64,000 nt of DNA. Source: Diorhabda sublineata (Eukaryota > Arthropoda > Insecta > Coleoptera > Chrysomelidae). The notes below the pieces were generated by a model that did not search any database, was not told the DNA's origin, and was given only the letters and a program-made list of their open reading frames with translations. The translations under genes and the position numbers were made by a program. Numbering within the stretch: the first letter of the stretch is position 1; the number at the start of each line of letters is the position of its first letter. Below are positions 44,028 to 55,544 of the stretch, piece by piece. Where the stretch lies: contig NC_079476.1 of assembly GCF_026230105.1 (NCBI RefSeq), positions 25,100,559 to 25,164,558 of the forward strand, in the 5' to 3' direction.

Positions 44028-45502
44028 TTAAGGTGGACTTCAAGTTGGAGACGTATGCATGGACCCTGTGATACTGAATTGGTTTGATCATTGAGGTGAA
44101 TATTGTCATTTTTAATTCTTTTCTACTATAAGTTGAATAATAATTATTCATTTATCTATTTCAGTTGTTTTATTATTTTTAAATTGTCCAGATTATCATG
44201 AAGATCTTTCACAATCCTTTTCTCTTTAATAATATTATCGTTTTTGCTGCTACAGAGTGATCAAAAGACATTTTATACGCTTTATAGAGATTTACCAATC
44301 CACCTATTTATCTATGTTTGGTATAATTTTTGTCTGAGTATTCTTAAATGAAAGGAAATGATTTACGTTTTTGTCTATTGTTATCTTTTATTCTATCTAT
44401 TATTGTTTGTTTATTAAAGACTAAAATTTTTCAAAAACTATCAATAACTCAACCTGTTCACTACCGTGGATTTTTCCATTACAAATATTTGAAATTAACG
44501 AAAAATATAAACAGAACAGGCGCAAAAAAGATTTCTAATTGACTGGGTTATTTCGAAAAACCATCATATGCCTTCGCACATTGTTCTTGTCAATTGTGAA
44601 TCACTAAAATGGTTTTTTCTTTTTATTTTTCAGTCGAAACGTTGTGCAAACGATTGGTTTTTTGTAGTAGCCCGAAATAAGAACGCGATTTCGTTTATTG
44701 AACCAAATTTAAATTAAAACATTCAACATAATATAAAGGATGTAGCTTAAACTTTTATCAAAGCTTGTTTTTACTTACAAAAACCTATTTTTTTGACCCA
44801 AAATATCTCGACAGACACTCACTAGTTCTTTTCTGACTTTGTTTCTGTTTTAATCGACTTTTTCTGCTTGATTATTTTCATAAGTAAAATTTAAAATAAA
44901 GAACGATGGGAATCAAACATTATTTATTATTTTACTGATAAAATTGGTTATCAGACACAGGGCGTTAAATTCAAACCAAAATTTAATTATTAACCAGTAA
45001 AGTTTACAGTGTTATTGTGTTTTAAAGGTTGTAACACAATTTCCAGTTCCTCCTACATATGCACTGAATATTCTGACATCGGTTGAGTTCAAACAAATCA
45101 TCTAATTCCCAACGCGATTACCAAATGACAGACAAATTACTTGATGATAGTTTCTACATGTTAATAATCAAACTTATTAACATTTTTCAAATAGTAAAGC
45201 AGGAATGCGTTGAAAGATTATGTAACTAAATTTTAATTAGATGTTTCTTATTTGTTTATAAAGTATGTGTAAAAAACCTATTAAGAAATTAGATTAGTTA
45301 ATGGGTTATTTCTTTTTAAACGTTTAACAAAAAACTAGCTTCTTAAAGGCAAAAATTCAATACTGTATAGTTTAGTTTCGTAGTTTTCTTTTTTGTACGT
45401 AATTTATACTTTATTACCCAATAACACAAAAAAAATTAACTTCTTTTTCATATTTCGATTCTCTCACTGCAGTGGAAACAAATTAAATGATGAAAGTTAA
45501 TA
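44028..45502. other. Unassigned AT-rich sequence
   Basis: A 64-codon plus frame (44348-44542) is unrecognised. No structure delimited in about 1.5 kb. Confidence 0.35.
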
Positions 45503-45873
45503 GTCCGGTCAAATTAGACCAAAAAAATAAGAGTGAAGTTACATCAATTCACAATAAGCTGAAAATCCGTGAAAATACAACTTTTACAACTTTTTGAATC
45601 GTTATATCTCAGAAACGGAGGCTCGTAGGAAAAAAAGTATTTATACATTTTTTGTAGATAATTTTATGATCTATAATTTTTGCCTTAGGTACTTTTATGA
45701 TAAAACTTACCGTTTTGGTTAAAATCGCAAAGAACTCATTTTTTCGACTTTTTTGCAAAAAGGGGAGAGATGAGGAACTTTCTGATTTTGTTTATAATCA
45801 TATTTTGAACGATTCCACCGATATTCAGCTTATTGTGAATTGATGTAACTTCGAATGTCTAAATTGACCGGAG
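45503..45873. mobile_element. 371-bp MITE related to the 10.7-kb foldback
   Basis: The left end GTCCGGTCAAATTAGACC, with GAAGTTACATCAATTCACAA further in, and the right end, with TTGTGAATTGATGTAACTTC and AATTGACCGGAG, are inverted. Both are flanked by TA (45501-45502 and 45874-45875). The interior (AACTTTTTGAATCGTTATAT, then CTCAGAAACGGAGGCTCGTA) matches the outer arm of the 10732-12465 element. It appears complete and non-autonomous; TA duplication suggests a Tc1/mariner-type transposase. Confidence 0.88.
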
Positions 45874-46299
45874 TACATACGTTGAATAGTAAATGTTATA
45901 TTTTCACCAATCGCCCCTACTAAAAGAATATAGCACGCAATAACATATGTACGGATACATGTTGACAGATTGCCGCTCATTTATACATTAATAAACTCAT
46001 TATAATCACTATTGATAATTAGAATGATGAGTGATGATTTTCTAGTCAATCAAATCGAACAATAACTATCAATTACAAAAAAAAAATAGGTTATGGTGTA
46101 CGTTCTAATAATAAACAAATAAAATTGATTTTATTAAATGAAAAGTTATTTTGTTGAGGTTATTTTTGAATGTTTGACCTAATTTAGGTCTTTAGCAAAC
46201 TATAATTTGAAATTGGAAACTTTTATAGATGAATAGCGTATGTTGGAGCAAATTCTTCTTCTTATCCGTTGTATATTAACAAGGCTAGTTTTATATTGT
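45874..46299. other. Unassigned AT-rich spacer
   Basis: Nothing recognised. Confidence 0.35.
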
Positions 46300-46560
46300 T
46301 TACTGCGTTTCTAAACAAATCAACAGATGACCCTCCAAATGGATGCCGTCTTCTTCTGATTCACTTGGACAATCAACTGCAAAATACTCCTGTTTCCATT
46401 TTTTTACTGTAAAGACTAGGTTGTGGTTCAAATCACTACACCATAGTAAAAAAAACGAAAATATGTAACGTCTTACTAGTCTTAATTTAAGTTGTAGAGG
46501 AATATCTTTGTTGCTTTTCTTCATGTTGTTAAATTCAGCTTGAGCTCCTCCATTCTTCAT
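46300..46560 (-). pseudogene. LINE reverse transcriptase fragment (after the palm)
   Basis: The 86-codon frame starts GAQAEFNNMKKSNKDIPLQL, then KLRLVRRYIFSFFLLWCSD. This fits the LINE block ARxxFxxMKK...L..KLRLxRCYIFSxLLYG. Similarity fades after residue 45 or so; the C-terminal part (LVFTVKKWKQEYFAVDCPSE) is unplaced. The fragment is truncated on both sides. Confidence 0.72.
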
Positions 46561-46689
46561 TTGAAAAAATTAGGAATTCCTTTTTTAGATTGACGTGTAG
46601 AAATTGAAAAAATACGATAATAATTCAAATATTATAACAAAAAATGTCGCAATCTATGAAATAACAAGTAGAAAATCATTAAACATATA

Positions 46690-47355
46690 AGACGGGCATT
46701 CAAAAGTAACCGGAACAGCATTTCCATGGGTGAAGCTTTTGTAGTACTGAACAACGTGCAGCCGTGAAATTTTGTTTTGTACTCGGTAAAAAAGCTGCTG
46801 AAAATGTTTTAATGTTGAAAACTGCTTACAAAGATGATGCTATGGGCAAAACTCAAGTTTATGAGTGGTTTTCTCGGTTTAAAAATGGCGACATGTCGAT
46901 CGATGACAAACCTCGCTCTGGACGTCCATCAACTGACCGAATCGATGAAAATGTTGAAAGAATTCGAGAGATTCTGCGCACAGACCGTCGACAGACAATT
47001 GATCAACTGTCTGAATTCAGTGGAATATCTTGGAGCTCGGTTTAGCAAACTGGTGACTGGTTCTTCCACCATGACAACGCACCATCACTGTTAGCCAGTT
47101 TTTGGTTAAAAATAGCTGCCCCACGCACCTTACTCGCCTGATCCGGTTCCGTGCGACTTTTCCTTGTTTCGACGCATGAAAAGGGGCATGAGAGGACGGC
47201 GATTTGAAAGCACGTTTCGAACAGTGGAAGCACCGCTGGGACAAGCTGGGACAAATGCATTACTTGTGATGGGGAGTATTTTGAAGGGGATAAGATTGTT
47301 TTGTAAATATATAGCATTTAAAAAATAATTCAGGTTATTTTTGGGTACTCCCTCG
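46690..47355 (+). mobile_element. Internally deleted mariner with both ends and TA flanks
   Basis: The ends are imperfect inverted repeats: left GACGGGCATTCAAAAGTAAC, right (inverted) GAGGGAGTACCCAAAAATAA. TA lies at 46688-46689 and 47356-47357. The frame 46764-47045 encodes an almost intact DNA-binding half: KFCFVLGKKAAENVLMLKTA, then YEWFSRFKNGDMSIDDKPRS, GRPSTDRIDENVERIREIL and SEFSGISWSSV. After one stop the same frame enters TGDWFFHHDNAPS, the second catalytic Asp motif. The first catalytic block was therefore lost by an in-frame deletion. A shifted frame then gives FEQWKHRWDK and CITCDGEYFEGD at the tail. Confidence 0.93.
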
Positions 47356-47357
47356 TA

Positions 47358-47649
47358 CCTTCCGGCAGGTGCTTAGGCTTTTGTAACAACAACCAGGTGC
47401 TAACCGTATTCCGGACGTCGTATTAGTCCTTTATAGGTGGAAAAAATATAACTGAAGATGTTACAACTCTTTTAAATTGCTTAAAATATCTATAGATTTT
47501 TCAGAAAAATAACAATTGGCGCTAGACACAGATTTCATCGTATTGTTAACTGTTCATTGACCTACTGCGATTTGGTTTTATCCTTTTGTTTTAATGAATG
47601 AATAGTAGATGTATTTCCATTTCCCAATAATAACGAAAACATCTATCCG
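47358..47649. other. Spacer
   Basis: No feature recognised. Confidence 0.35.
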
Positions 47650-48300
47650 CCGTCCAACGATTAAAACTTGCAAGTACTGGCTGAATTGTTTATTATTCTT
47701 TGACTATGATTTATTTCTCGGTGTTTATGATTTTAGTTTAGTCCAAGTGAGACGCTAGATTGTATTTTTTGGACTAAAACATCTGTTTTTGAAGTGATCC
47801 ACGACTCACGGTCCCAGAGATAACAGTTGAGATCAAAGAATCTGCCTTCGAGTTCTTATACAGTGGAAGTGGAAGGAAATTAGGAGACTGGGCTGTTTGG
47901 AAGGGTGGCAGCGACCTATAAACTATAATAGTTGGACGCACGATGAATGGGAGACAGTTTTATAAATGAATGAATCAAAATTTGTGGTTTTTGGATCTAA
48001 GAAAAGGGTTTTTGTACGCAGGTCAAAAGAAAGTTCTTGTTCAAAACACGATGGAGACTCAGTGATAGTTTAGGGATGTTTTAGAGAAATAGCGACTGAA
48101 GATTTGGTAAAAATTGAAGGGATTTTGACGACAAAAAACTATAAAAAACGGAAAACATTCTGGTCAGCTCTTGATGGACAGAAAACTCATCGTCCAGCTT
48201 AATAACGATCCCAAAAATTCCTCGAAGTAATGCCAAAAGTGTGAAAGAATTGGGAAGGAAGAATGTACTGAAAGTAAAGACAAATTTTTTATAAAAATGT
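47650..48300 (+). mobile_element. Tc1-like transposon with catalytic D-to-N change
   Basis: The 5' segment (47666-47790) is shared with the copies at 39.2 and 55.5 kb. The coding remnant reads SWTHDEWETVL, stop, MNESKFVVFGSKKRVFVRRS, then SVIV-stop-GCFREIATEDLV and KIEGILTTKNYKK. In Tc1 transposases the first catalytic Asp is in DESKF; here it is NESKF. The Trp codons of VLW and VWG both read as stop or neighbouring changes. Downstream, frames decay (NDPK-like and SPDLNP regions not clear). Upstream helix-turn-helix coding is mostly missing. Confidence 0.9.
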
Positions 48301-48787
48301 ACTGCAAGTGTATTGTACTATTTATATATATGAAACTAGTGGATACGAAATGTTTAAATTGATTTATATTTATTAAAATTTTGGCATTTTAATTAATTTT
48401 TTTTTTTTGAAACATATTTTGTCTATATTTGACCTTCACGAAGTTATTTTGGCTCGGTCTAAATTCAAAAACTACGTTTATAAAATTGTTATTTTTAGTT
48501 CTGAATCTTTCGGCCGGTTGTTGTGTGTATGTGCGTCGTGGCTGAACTCAATGTGCCAACTTAAATAAACAAAACCTTCGAAAATAACCACACAACTGAC
48601 CTAGAGGACGCGACCGTTCTATCGCTGCGGAATTTCATGAATGAATGGCTTTGATTGCCTTTACGAACTACAGTTTTGTTTAGATTTTGGCAAATAAAGT
48701 GGTCGAAACATAAGTTATATTTAGAAAATTATATAATTATGCTGTATAAGTTTTTTAACGTATTTTCGTTATTACAATAATAAAAAT
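48301..48787. other. Unassigned AT-rich spacer
   Basis: Nothing recognised. Confidence 0.35.
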
Positions 48788-49605
48788 TTAATAATTGAGA
48801 TACCTGTGGATAATGATCTTGAACTTCTGTAGGTTGGTAATTTTGCAATATACAAGGAAGAGACCTCTTTTATATGTCAAAGAAAAGCCCAGAGATCTTG
48901 GTAGTTCGGCTTCGCAATTCTTCAATACGATTGTTCGTATTCCATCTGGGCCAGCCGCTTTATTAATGTTCAAATCTTTTATTTTGCACACATCTCGGTA
49001 TCGAGATGTTTTGGCATAGATGTAACAACTCCAGACAGTCTAGGTGGTAGTTTTCCCCGGCGATTGACCTCTCTTCTCCATTCAACTGTGGAATTTTCGA
49101 CTCACAAAAACTTTAGCTGACTGCTTTTGTTACAGACCAGATAGATCTTGAACAGTTGTTTTTGTTGTTGATTGCTCTAGTGCAGTTTTTATCAAATACT
49201 GAATTTTTGTCGGCGAAGCCTTGAAGGATTAAGAAATATAAGCTTCCATACCTTTCAAAATCTGGTTTGTAGACACTGAAGAGTCATTGAAAATGAAGCA
49301 AACATCATTCCAAGTAAACATAAACAGGAAATCCTTCAAATTCTTCCATTTCGCCAAACTTTACATGGTCTAAATGTATCCTGAGTTCGTATTTCTAATT
49401 AGCACGTTGCTGTAATTAATTTGTGATTGGATGGTCGGAGTTCAGGATCTATTGTTAGAAACAGGTCTAAGAGGCTGACGAAGTTACCATCACGATCGGG
49501 AACCTTACAGAAGATTGCTGAGTGAACAGGCATTAACTGTGGATCAATCTTTTGATGTAATTTATTTTCTCTAAGCAGATTCATGTCTTAAGCAATAGGT
49601 TCAAT
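48788..49605 (-). pseudogene. Non-LTR retrotransposon ORF2: endonuclease end to RT start
   Basis: Reading from high to low coordinates, the frame 49584-49399 contains FCKVPDRDGNFVSLLDLFLT, matching the late endonuclease block (PTRxPD...LLDLFLTxxP), then SNHKLITATC. After a frameshift come FTWNDVCFIFNDSSVSTNQI and LKGMEAYIS, the linker in jockey/CR1-like elements. Finally LNINKAAGPDGIRTIVLKNC (49.0 kb) is the classical KAAGPDGI entry to the RT. The RT palm proper (FxDFxKAFD, YADD) is absent and the fragment ends near 48788. Domain order is right, so this is one truncated, frameshifted copy. Confidence 0.9.
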
Positions 49606-49654
49606 GCGACGGCTGTTTTCTTAGAGATTCTTGCTGAAAAATTAGCTACAGAAA

Positions 49655-50115
49655 TAAAGATGCCTAGAATAACATCGCGGTAAATGCAGCGAGCAAATAT
49701 ATCCGCAAAAACTCCTGAAGAATATTTTAGAATGGTGGTTCAATTCCCACTTCTAGAAAATATAGTCTCTGATATGAAAGACCGATTTTCGTCAGATGAT
49801 GACATAAAAATGGTAAGTTAAGTCGCAGAAAATTGAGGAATTCTTAATAATGTTGCAGTTTCTTCAGTCGTATTAGAATGGATTGCGAAGTGGTGAAGAA
49901 AAACATAAGGAATAGATTTTTCCCATTGTCGTCCTAATACAATAGAAGAATGTGACAAGAACCATCTGCCCATCAACTAACATTTAATTTTATCTTCTTG
50001 TCAGTTTATTTGGAGCTTCCATTGAAGAAGGTCTTGAAATGATGATAAATAGATTTTCAAAATAATCAGAGAGAAGATTGGATTCGTATTATAATGTTAG
50101 AAAAGCCTATGAATC
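49655..50115 (+). pseudogene. hAT-like transposase C-terminal fragment (ZMYM/52K-repressor type)
   Basis: One frame reads MQRANISAKTPEEYFRMVVQ, then FPLLENIVSDMKDRFSSDDD, matching the stretch before the dimerisation region in hAT-family proteins of the zinc-finger-MYM / 52-kDa-repressor type (RQxxRxNxxxxTPEEYYRxSIFIPFLD). Further on, in other frames, NTIEECDKNHLP and GASIEEGLEMMINRFSK resemble the following region. It is arranged back-to-back with the LINE fragment, about 50 bp apart. The N-terminal BED/TTF-type zinc finger and catalytic part are missing. Confidence 0.78.
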
Positions 50116-50599
50116 ACGAAAAGTTCTTATCTTGCTATTTTTTTTTTATTTCAATTCGTGACTCCCCAAACTGAGACGCTGAAACCGCCCCTGATCCGAA
50201 TGTTTAAATAGTTTCGACTATCTCTGGTATAATGTGTGGTTCGATTAATTTTTTAAGTCGTAAAGAAAGTCCAAAAAGCAATTACAATCGAACACGAACG
50301 TACTGGCGAACGACCACCCTGATTGTGTAGTCACTTTAAAAAAAATCTGGTTGAAAAACCGGTTGACTTATTAGTACTATCGTTGTTATTATGTAAACCG
50401 ATATATGCAAACCATAGACTTCACATACACCTCCACGGAGTCCACTGAAAATGGTATTCGAATGAGTACTAATGATTGAATTCCATATAAAATACGAGAA
50501 TTTTGCTTTTTTATGATAGAATACAACAAAAAAAAACGATTAAAGGGTAGTTTTATTTATTTATTTTAGGGCTAGTGTCTAATGTTTTCAGCTATAATA
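50116..50599. other. Unassigned sequence
   Basis: May contain remaining hAT 3' sequence. No clear feature. Confidence 0.3.
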
Positions 50600-50990
50600 T
50601 TATCTTTTCTATATTTCTCATAATATGTCTATGACCAGTTTGATCTATGAAGTTTGAATCGATCATAGTCCAGAAGCATTCTTTTAAACCAAGCAGCTAT
50701 GCAGTACGACGGCCTGCATTATTTTTTGAGGTGCAAAATTCAGTTAAAACTACTGAAATTTTAAAGAAAAGTACCTCGACATCGTTAATAGAATTCATTT
50801 TCTCCATTTACTATAAAACATAATTGTTGATTTTTCATTCTACTTTTCAAATATTGATATGTTTGTCTTATATAAGATTTTTAGTTTCTCCAGCACCGAT
50901 AAAAATATTTTGACTTAATTGATGACTTCTCAATCTGTTTCCCATATATTGATATGTTTGTCCAATGTAAAAAGTACCAAATATAATTTC
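50600..50990 (-). pseudogene. GIY-YIG endonuclease-like fragment, probably Penelope-like element
   Basis: Read from about 50985 down: GTFYIGQTYQYMGNRLRSHQ, the GIY-YIG nuclease signature (Y-I-G-Q-T...R-L...H) found at the C-terminus of Penelope-like retroelements. About 90 bp later a second, shifted version appears: SYIRQTYQYLKSRMKNQQ. The opening is thus tandemly duplicated. The remainder (NDVEVLFFKISVVLTEF, then DQTGHRHIMRNIEK) is only loosely similar to the domain end. No RT block was found upstream to 52 kb. Penelope-like elements are the retroelements known to carry this nuclease; a mobile-intron nuclease is less likely in insect nuclear DNA. Confidence 0.6.
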
Positions 50991-52165
50991 TATTATTTTT
51001 TAATATTTCGAATTCGATAGTTGAAGTATTCTGAGAATGAAATATCATCGAAAATGTACCAAATGTTACAGGAAGACCATGGGATTGGGTTTGAACAAAC
51101 TAAATAGGATTTTTTTGCTTTGATTAAGTCAAAGTATCACGTTGAAATGACAAGGTTAGTCATAGTCTTGGATATCTGATCTACTTCTTTTACTGTCATG
51201 GTTTTTTTTTTAATAACAATAATGTTTCAAAGTAAATAAAGGATTAAAAAACAAGGGTTGGAGTGCGTTGTTGGTATAAATATTATGACATGTTTTAGAT
51301 ATTGAGTGTCTAACCTAAATCGAAGCAGATGTCTTATACGAGAAGATTCTATGAAATTTTTTACAGACTTTGACAGCAAGACCTGGATCACTGTACAACG
51401 ACGATTCTCAAAGAATTTTGAACAAAATCCACATCCAGGAGTATTTTTTTTTTAAAGGAATTGGACGTTTTACACATCACCATCACATCTGGTTGGTATT
51501 GACCTGAATTTTTGTGTCCATATTCTCAAAAATCAGCTCCATTACTGACGTTTATTTTCTTAAGATTCTTTTCCTAATAGTTCCAAAGCTTAATCTGCAA
51601 ACATACGTCTATGGTTGTTTACCTTCAGCTTCTGGGTGAGTCATGTAAGAAAAGTTGAAGTCTGTAATAAACTGAAGAAGTTGTAATCAACTGTATAAGA
51701 TTGTCCAAAACACAATTCCATAGATATAGGCGTTTCGTTGTCGGACAGGTTTTGGTAGGATGGATAGATAGAAATCATAAAATACAACGCCCATTTTGGT
51801 GAAAAGTGTTTTACGAACCAGTCTGAATAAATGAAGAATAATTTGGCATATGCATCTTCCGCAACTTGGGCGCTATCAAATGTCAAAGTTCAAATTTGTA
51901 GGTTTCGAAATTAATCATCGAGAAGGAAGATAATAATTAAATTCATTCGATTTAATAGTACCCCACTTTGTACATCAAATAGGATGACAATATTGTCAGC
52001 GGCAATAATTGTGGGAAATTTTTTTCCGAAACATCAAAGCCAATCTATCTAAAATCCGCCTCGTTGTTATGAAACGAACTCGACGTTTCATATTTCACGT
52101 TTAATTTTTTTCGGAGCCAAACAACATTGAAAATGTCCAATTTATTCGGCATTTTTTAACTGTTC
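50991..52165. other. Unassigned AT-rich sequence
   Basis: An 81-codon minus frame (51641-51886, MTFDSAQVAEDAYAKLFFIY...) is not recognised. No Penelope RT motifs seen. Confidence 0.3.
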
Positions 52166-52174
52166 TATTATCAG

Positions 52175-52338
52175 CTTTTAGTATATGCCGAACGGAACCG
52201 TACGTACAAGTTATTTGATAAATGTGGGAACCATTTTGATCGTTATTTGTTATTTCGAGAAAAATTTAGTATCGTTGAGACATTTTTCTGATCACTGTGA
52301 AATCTGTGGGGCGCCAACTCGGAACGGGGAAATTTCAG
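52175..52338 (+). other. Possible small exon (ORF with splice-like borders)
   Basis: A pyrimidine-rich tract ending TTCTATTATCAG (52163-52174) precedes an ATG at 52185. The frame stays open with a hydrophobic stretch LINVGTILIVICYF, then CEICGAPTRNGEIS. A consensus 5' splice site, TTCAG/GTAAAC, lies at 52338/52339. The unspliced frame ends 30 bp further on. One hydrophobic helix plus a C-x-x-C pair is all that can be said. No homologue is recognised and no partner exon was found, so it may be coincidence. Confidence 0.25.
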
Positions 52339-52379
52339 GTAAACGAAAAGGTAGTCCAAGTGCATAATACAACTCGAGA

Positions 52380-55300
52380 CAATTTTTAATTCGTTGAGAT
52401 AAGAATATGCCAATTCGGTTCGGGGATATTAATTCTATAAATATATTATATTATATATTAAATATGGTAATTTTATCAACAATATTTTGTAAAAAGTTCG
52501 AAAATGGATATTTCGTTTTCCAACGAACAATTCAAAGGTGAGTTACGTAAAATTAAAAAGTTAATAATGGAAAACGTTCAAACAAAAGCGAAATACCAAT
52601 TAAACATTGAATATTTCGATTAGAATTATTAATTACCCAAACAAAGTTGCTTGTTTATTTTCAAATCGAACTATTAATGTCGATTTTATCTTGGTTTTTA
52701 TTATTATTTTTTTTTCGTATCTCTGAATCATATATTTGGAATTTTAATGAAATTCATGGTAATCGCATTCATGTAGAGCGCGTGTGGGTCATATTTAAAT
52801 TTAGGTAATTACAGGAGCATTTTTTGTAGATTATTTCTCATAAACGATACGTACGTCATCACTAATTACCATGATTTTCTAAATTTGATCATTCAAGAGT
52901 TATAAATGGAGCGGTGGATCTAGAAAAGACAAAAAAGTTTGGAATTCGTGTAAGAAAATAAAAGAATCACTTAAACACAGGTTATGCAACAAATAATGGA
53001 ACTCCAAGATTTTCCTTGATGAGCTACAGGGAAACCAAAATACACCCCATCACAACTTTAGTGAACGAATAATTAAAATACCACAGAAAAGCAAACGAAA
53101 AGGCGTAAATCAGGAGATAATAAAGATGGTGCTAAAAGAGAAGAAGACGTTAAAGAAAATATTAATAAATATTTCTACTTGGTAGATTTGAAATCACTAT
53201 AAGAGATGTTAGACAACATCTTTAATTAACTTTGAAGAAGGAACTAACGCATTTGAAAGACATTATAGACAAAATATTCTAAGTTGTAGATGACATGGAT
53301 TCAGAATTTAATAAAATCGACAAGAAACAGAAGAATAGAGTGAAGGATAACATATATACAGATTGCTAAATGGATGGCTGATGGAAGCTAATCATAATAT
53401 TGTTAAATGTAACTTGGAAGTTTGAAGATTATATTGGAAGTAATAATACGAAATAGATTTTTCAAACTAAATTGTTTTATGACGATAAAACACCAAAGTT
53501 TTAAATATTACATCAAATATATAGATATAAAAGTCATAAAAAATGATATCTCCACTTTCAAATTTCAGTCCAAACGTCAATTGAAGAATATGTAACTTGT
53601 TTCGAGAAAATGGTGATTTCCACGTATTATCCTATTAGAAAATGGGGATTCAAAAGATATAAAACGTTTTATTTACGAATAACATTACGTTGTGATAGTA
53701 GAAATAGAAAAATTCAGCGGAGACACTAATCTTCGGTATTTTCCGGTTCAGCGCGTCCGTCTCGGGAGTATTTCACTACCACATCAACGTTGTATTCTAT
53801 TACTTCACTATTTTCATCTTAAACTCTTTATTTCGCCATAAATTATAATAAAAGTCGGCACAGAGCACACATATTACCTTCTTAAGGAAATAAGTTGAAA
53901 CATTGTGTAAAAAAGATTCGAAGAAAACAATTACAGCCTCCATTTTATCACAGTAGTAACAAAATATAGGGTCTTACCAATCAGATATGAATCAGTCATA
54001 ATATAGTCCTAATCAAAATATACTGACATACGTCATATGGATAAAAATATTTCCTATTGACTGCGCCAATTTCACAATGTCGTAAGCTCAAAGCGGGATA
54101 TCGGTTCAAACTAAATATGAGTAAACTATAGAGTGGACCAAAACTACGATATCATAGACTGTTTTAATAAAGGCAGTTTTTATTTATGGAAAATTATGGA
54201 GTTTTTTGGTATATAATTGTGGAATTGACGCTAAAAATGCAAAACTTGGATTTTATATAGCGCCATTAAACTAGTCTAACATTATTTTTCAAAAGTACCG
54301 TTACCTAAAAGCAAATTCCTATTCAACGACGATTTTTATCAACAACAAGACAAAGGTGATTCCGCTATTGTCTCGAGGTGAAAAAATCTTGAAACAATAC
54401 GTTTGTTATTTGCAGCGAGCAAATATTTGAGACTGAGATTGAGGTAAAGCATTATTGAAAGGAACTATTGATTTCTGATAAACGAAGATGGTTAAACAGA
54501 AAAAAATATACCTACGTTTGTTAAAAAATGACGATTTCATCTTGCAAAGAGAAATGCAATACTATACCGGATGGATCAACTCCGAAACGAATATGTGACT
54601 TATATTTTGATCTCCTTCACTTGTTTTCGATTTTTTAGAGATCGACAAATCAATAAAAAGGCAGAGAACTAACAAATCGTGTCAATACAAATCGTTCGAA
54701 CGAAATCCTCAAAAAATCAACAACAGCCATTGAAAAAAGACTGAAGTACTATTCCAGATTATTGCTCAGAAGGAAAAAACAAGAAAAACAATCAGAAATC
54801 ACCACGTAGAAATAAAGAAACTGCAGAATAAAGTAAAAAATTAAAAATGATACCATGATCGTAGAGAAATGGAAACACCTGACATGGCAAATGATGAAGA
54901 TAACGAATAAGCAGAAATGCGCGAATGCAAATCATTTAAATGGAACCCTTCTGCGACCTTGAAAATTCGCTAAAATCATCAAAAAACTGATTCTATTTTA
55001 TACCCGTCTTCAATATCTGTTGATGGCTGCATCTCAATTTTGTAAGTTTTGGACTGCACGCTTACTTAGTCTCATGCAAAGGATACTACAAGAAATTTAT
55101 AAATATCTTGGATAAATTAATCAGGATGTGCGAAAAACATATAAACATACGGGTGGAACTGAAAAAATCCGTTCCTCATTCGGGAATTGATATGTAAAAT
55201 GTCGTTTTATTATAGTTCAATAAAAAAAAAATTATAATTGATGTAGATTGAGTTAACATTTTTTGTTTATCATTTAATTGATGCTACAGATTAATTCAAG

Positions 55301-55540
55301 TAGATAAGATCGTTCGCAATAAGGTATTTATAAGATCATTAGTAAGTGGCAGATACACCTATTTATAATTTCCATATAAGAAGTGAATTTATTGGAAATT
55401 ATCGTGCTTTTTGCAGTTCCAATGTTATTAATTTCGCCTTTTTTAAATGAGAAATCAAGTTTCTTCAATAGTTGACTGCGTACGCATTTAAAAGTAGATA
55501 AAAAGATCGATTCACATCCTCTATCGATTCGATTGCAAGT
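52380..55540. other. Long region without recognisable genes
   Basis: About 3.2 kb of AT- and purine-rich sequence. A short lysine-rich frame near 53100-53180 (IIKMVLKEKKTLKKILINIS) is vaguely like the endonuclease-RT linker of LINEs, and 54650-54960 is A-rich. Neither is strong enough to call. No satellite or inverted ends were noticed. Confidence 0.35.
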
Positions 55541-55544
55541 AACC

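Noticed and set aside
47017..47317. Two overlapping minus-strand ORFs (75 and 91 codons)
   Set aside because: They are antisense to the mariner C-terminal region.
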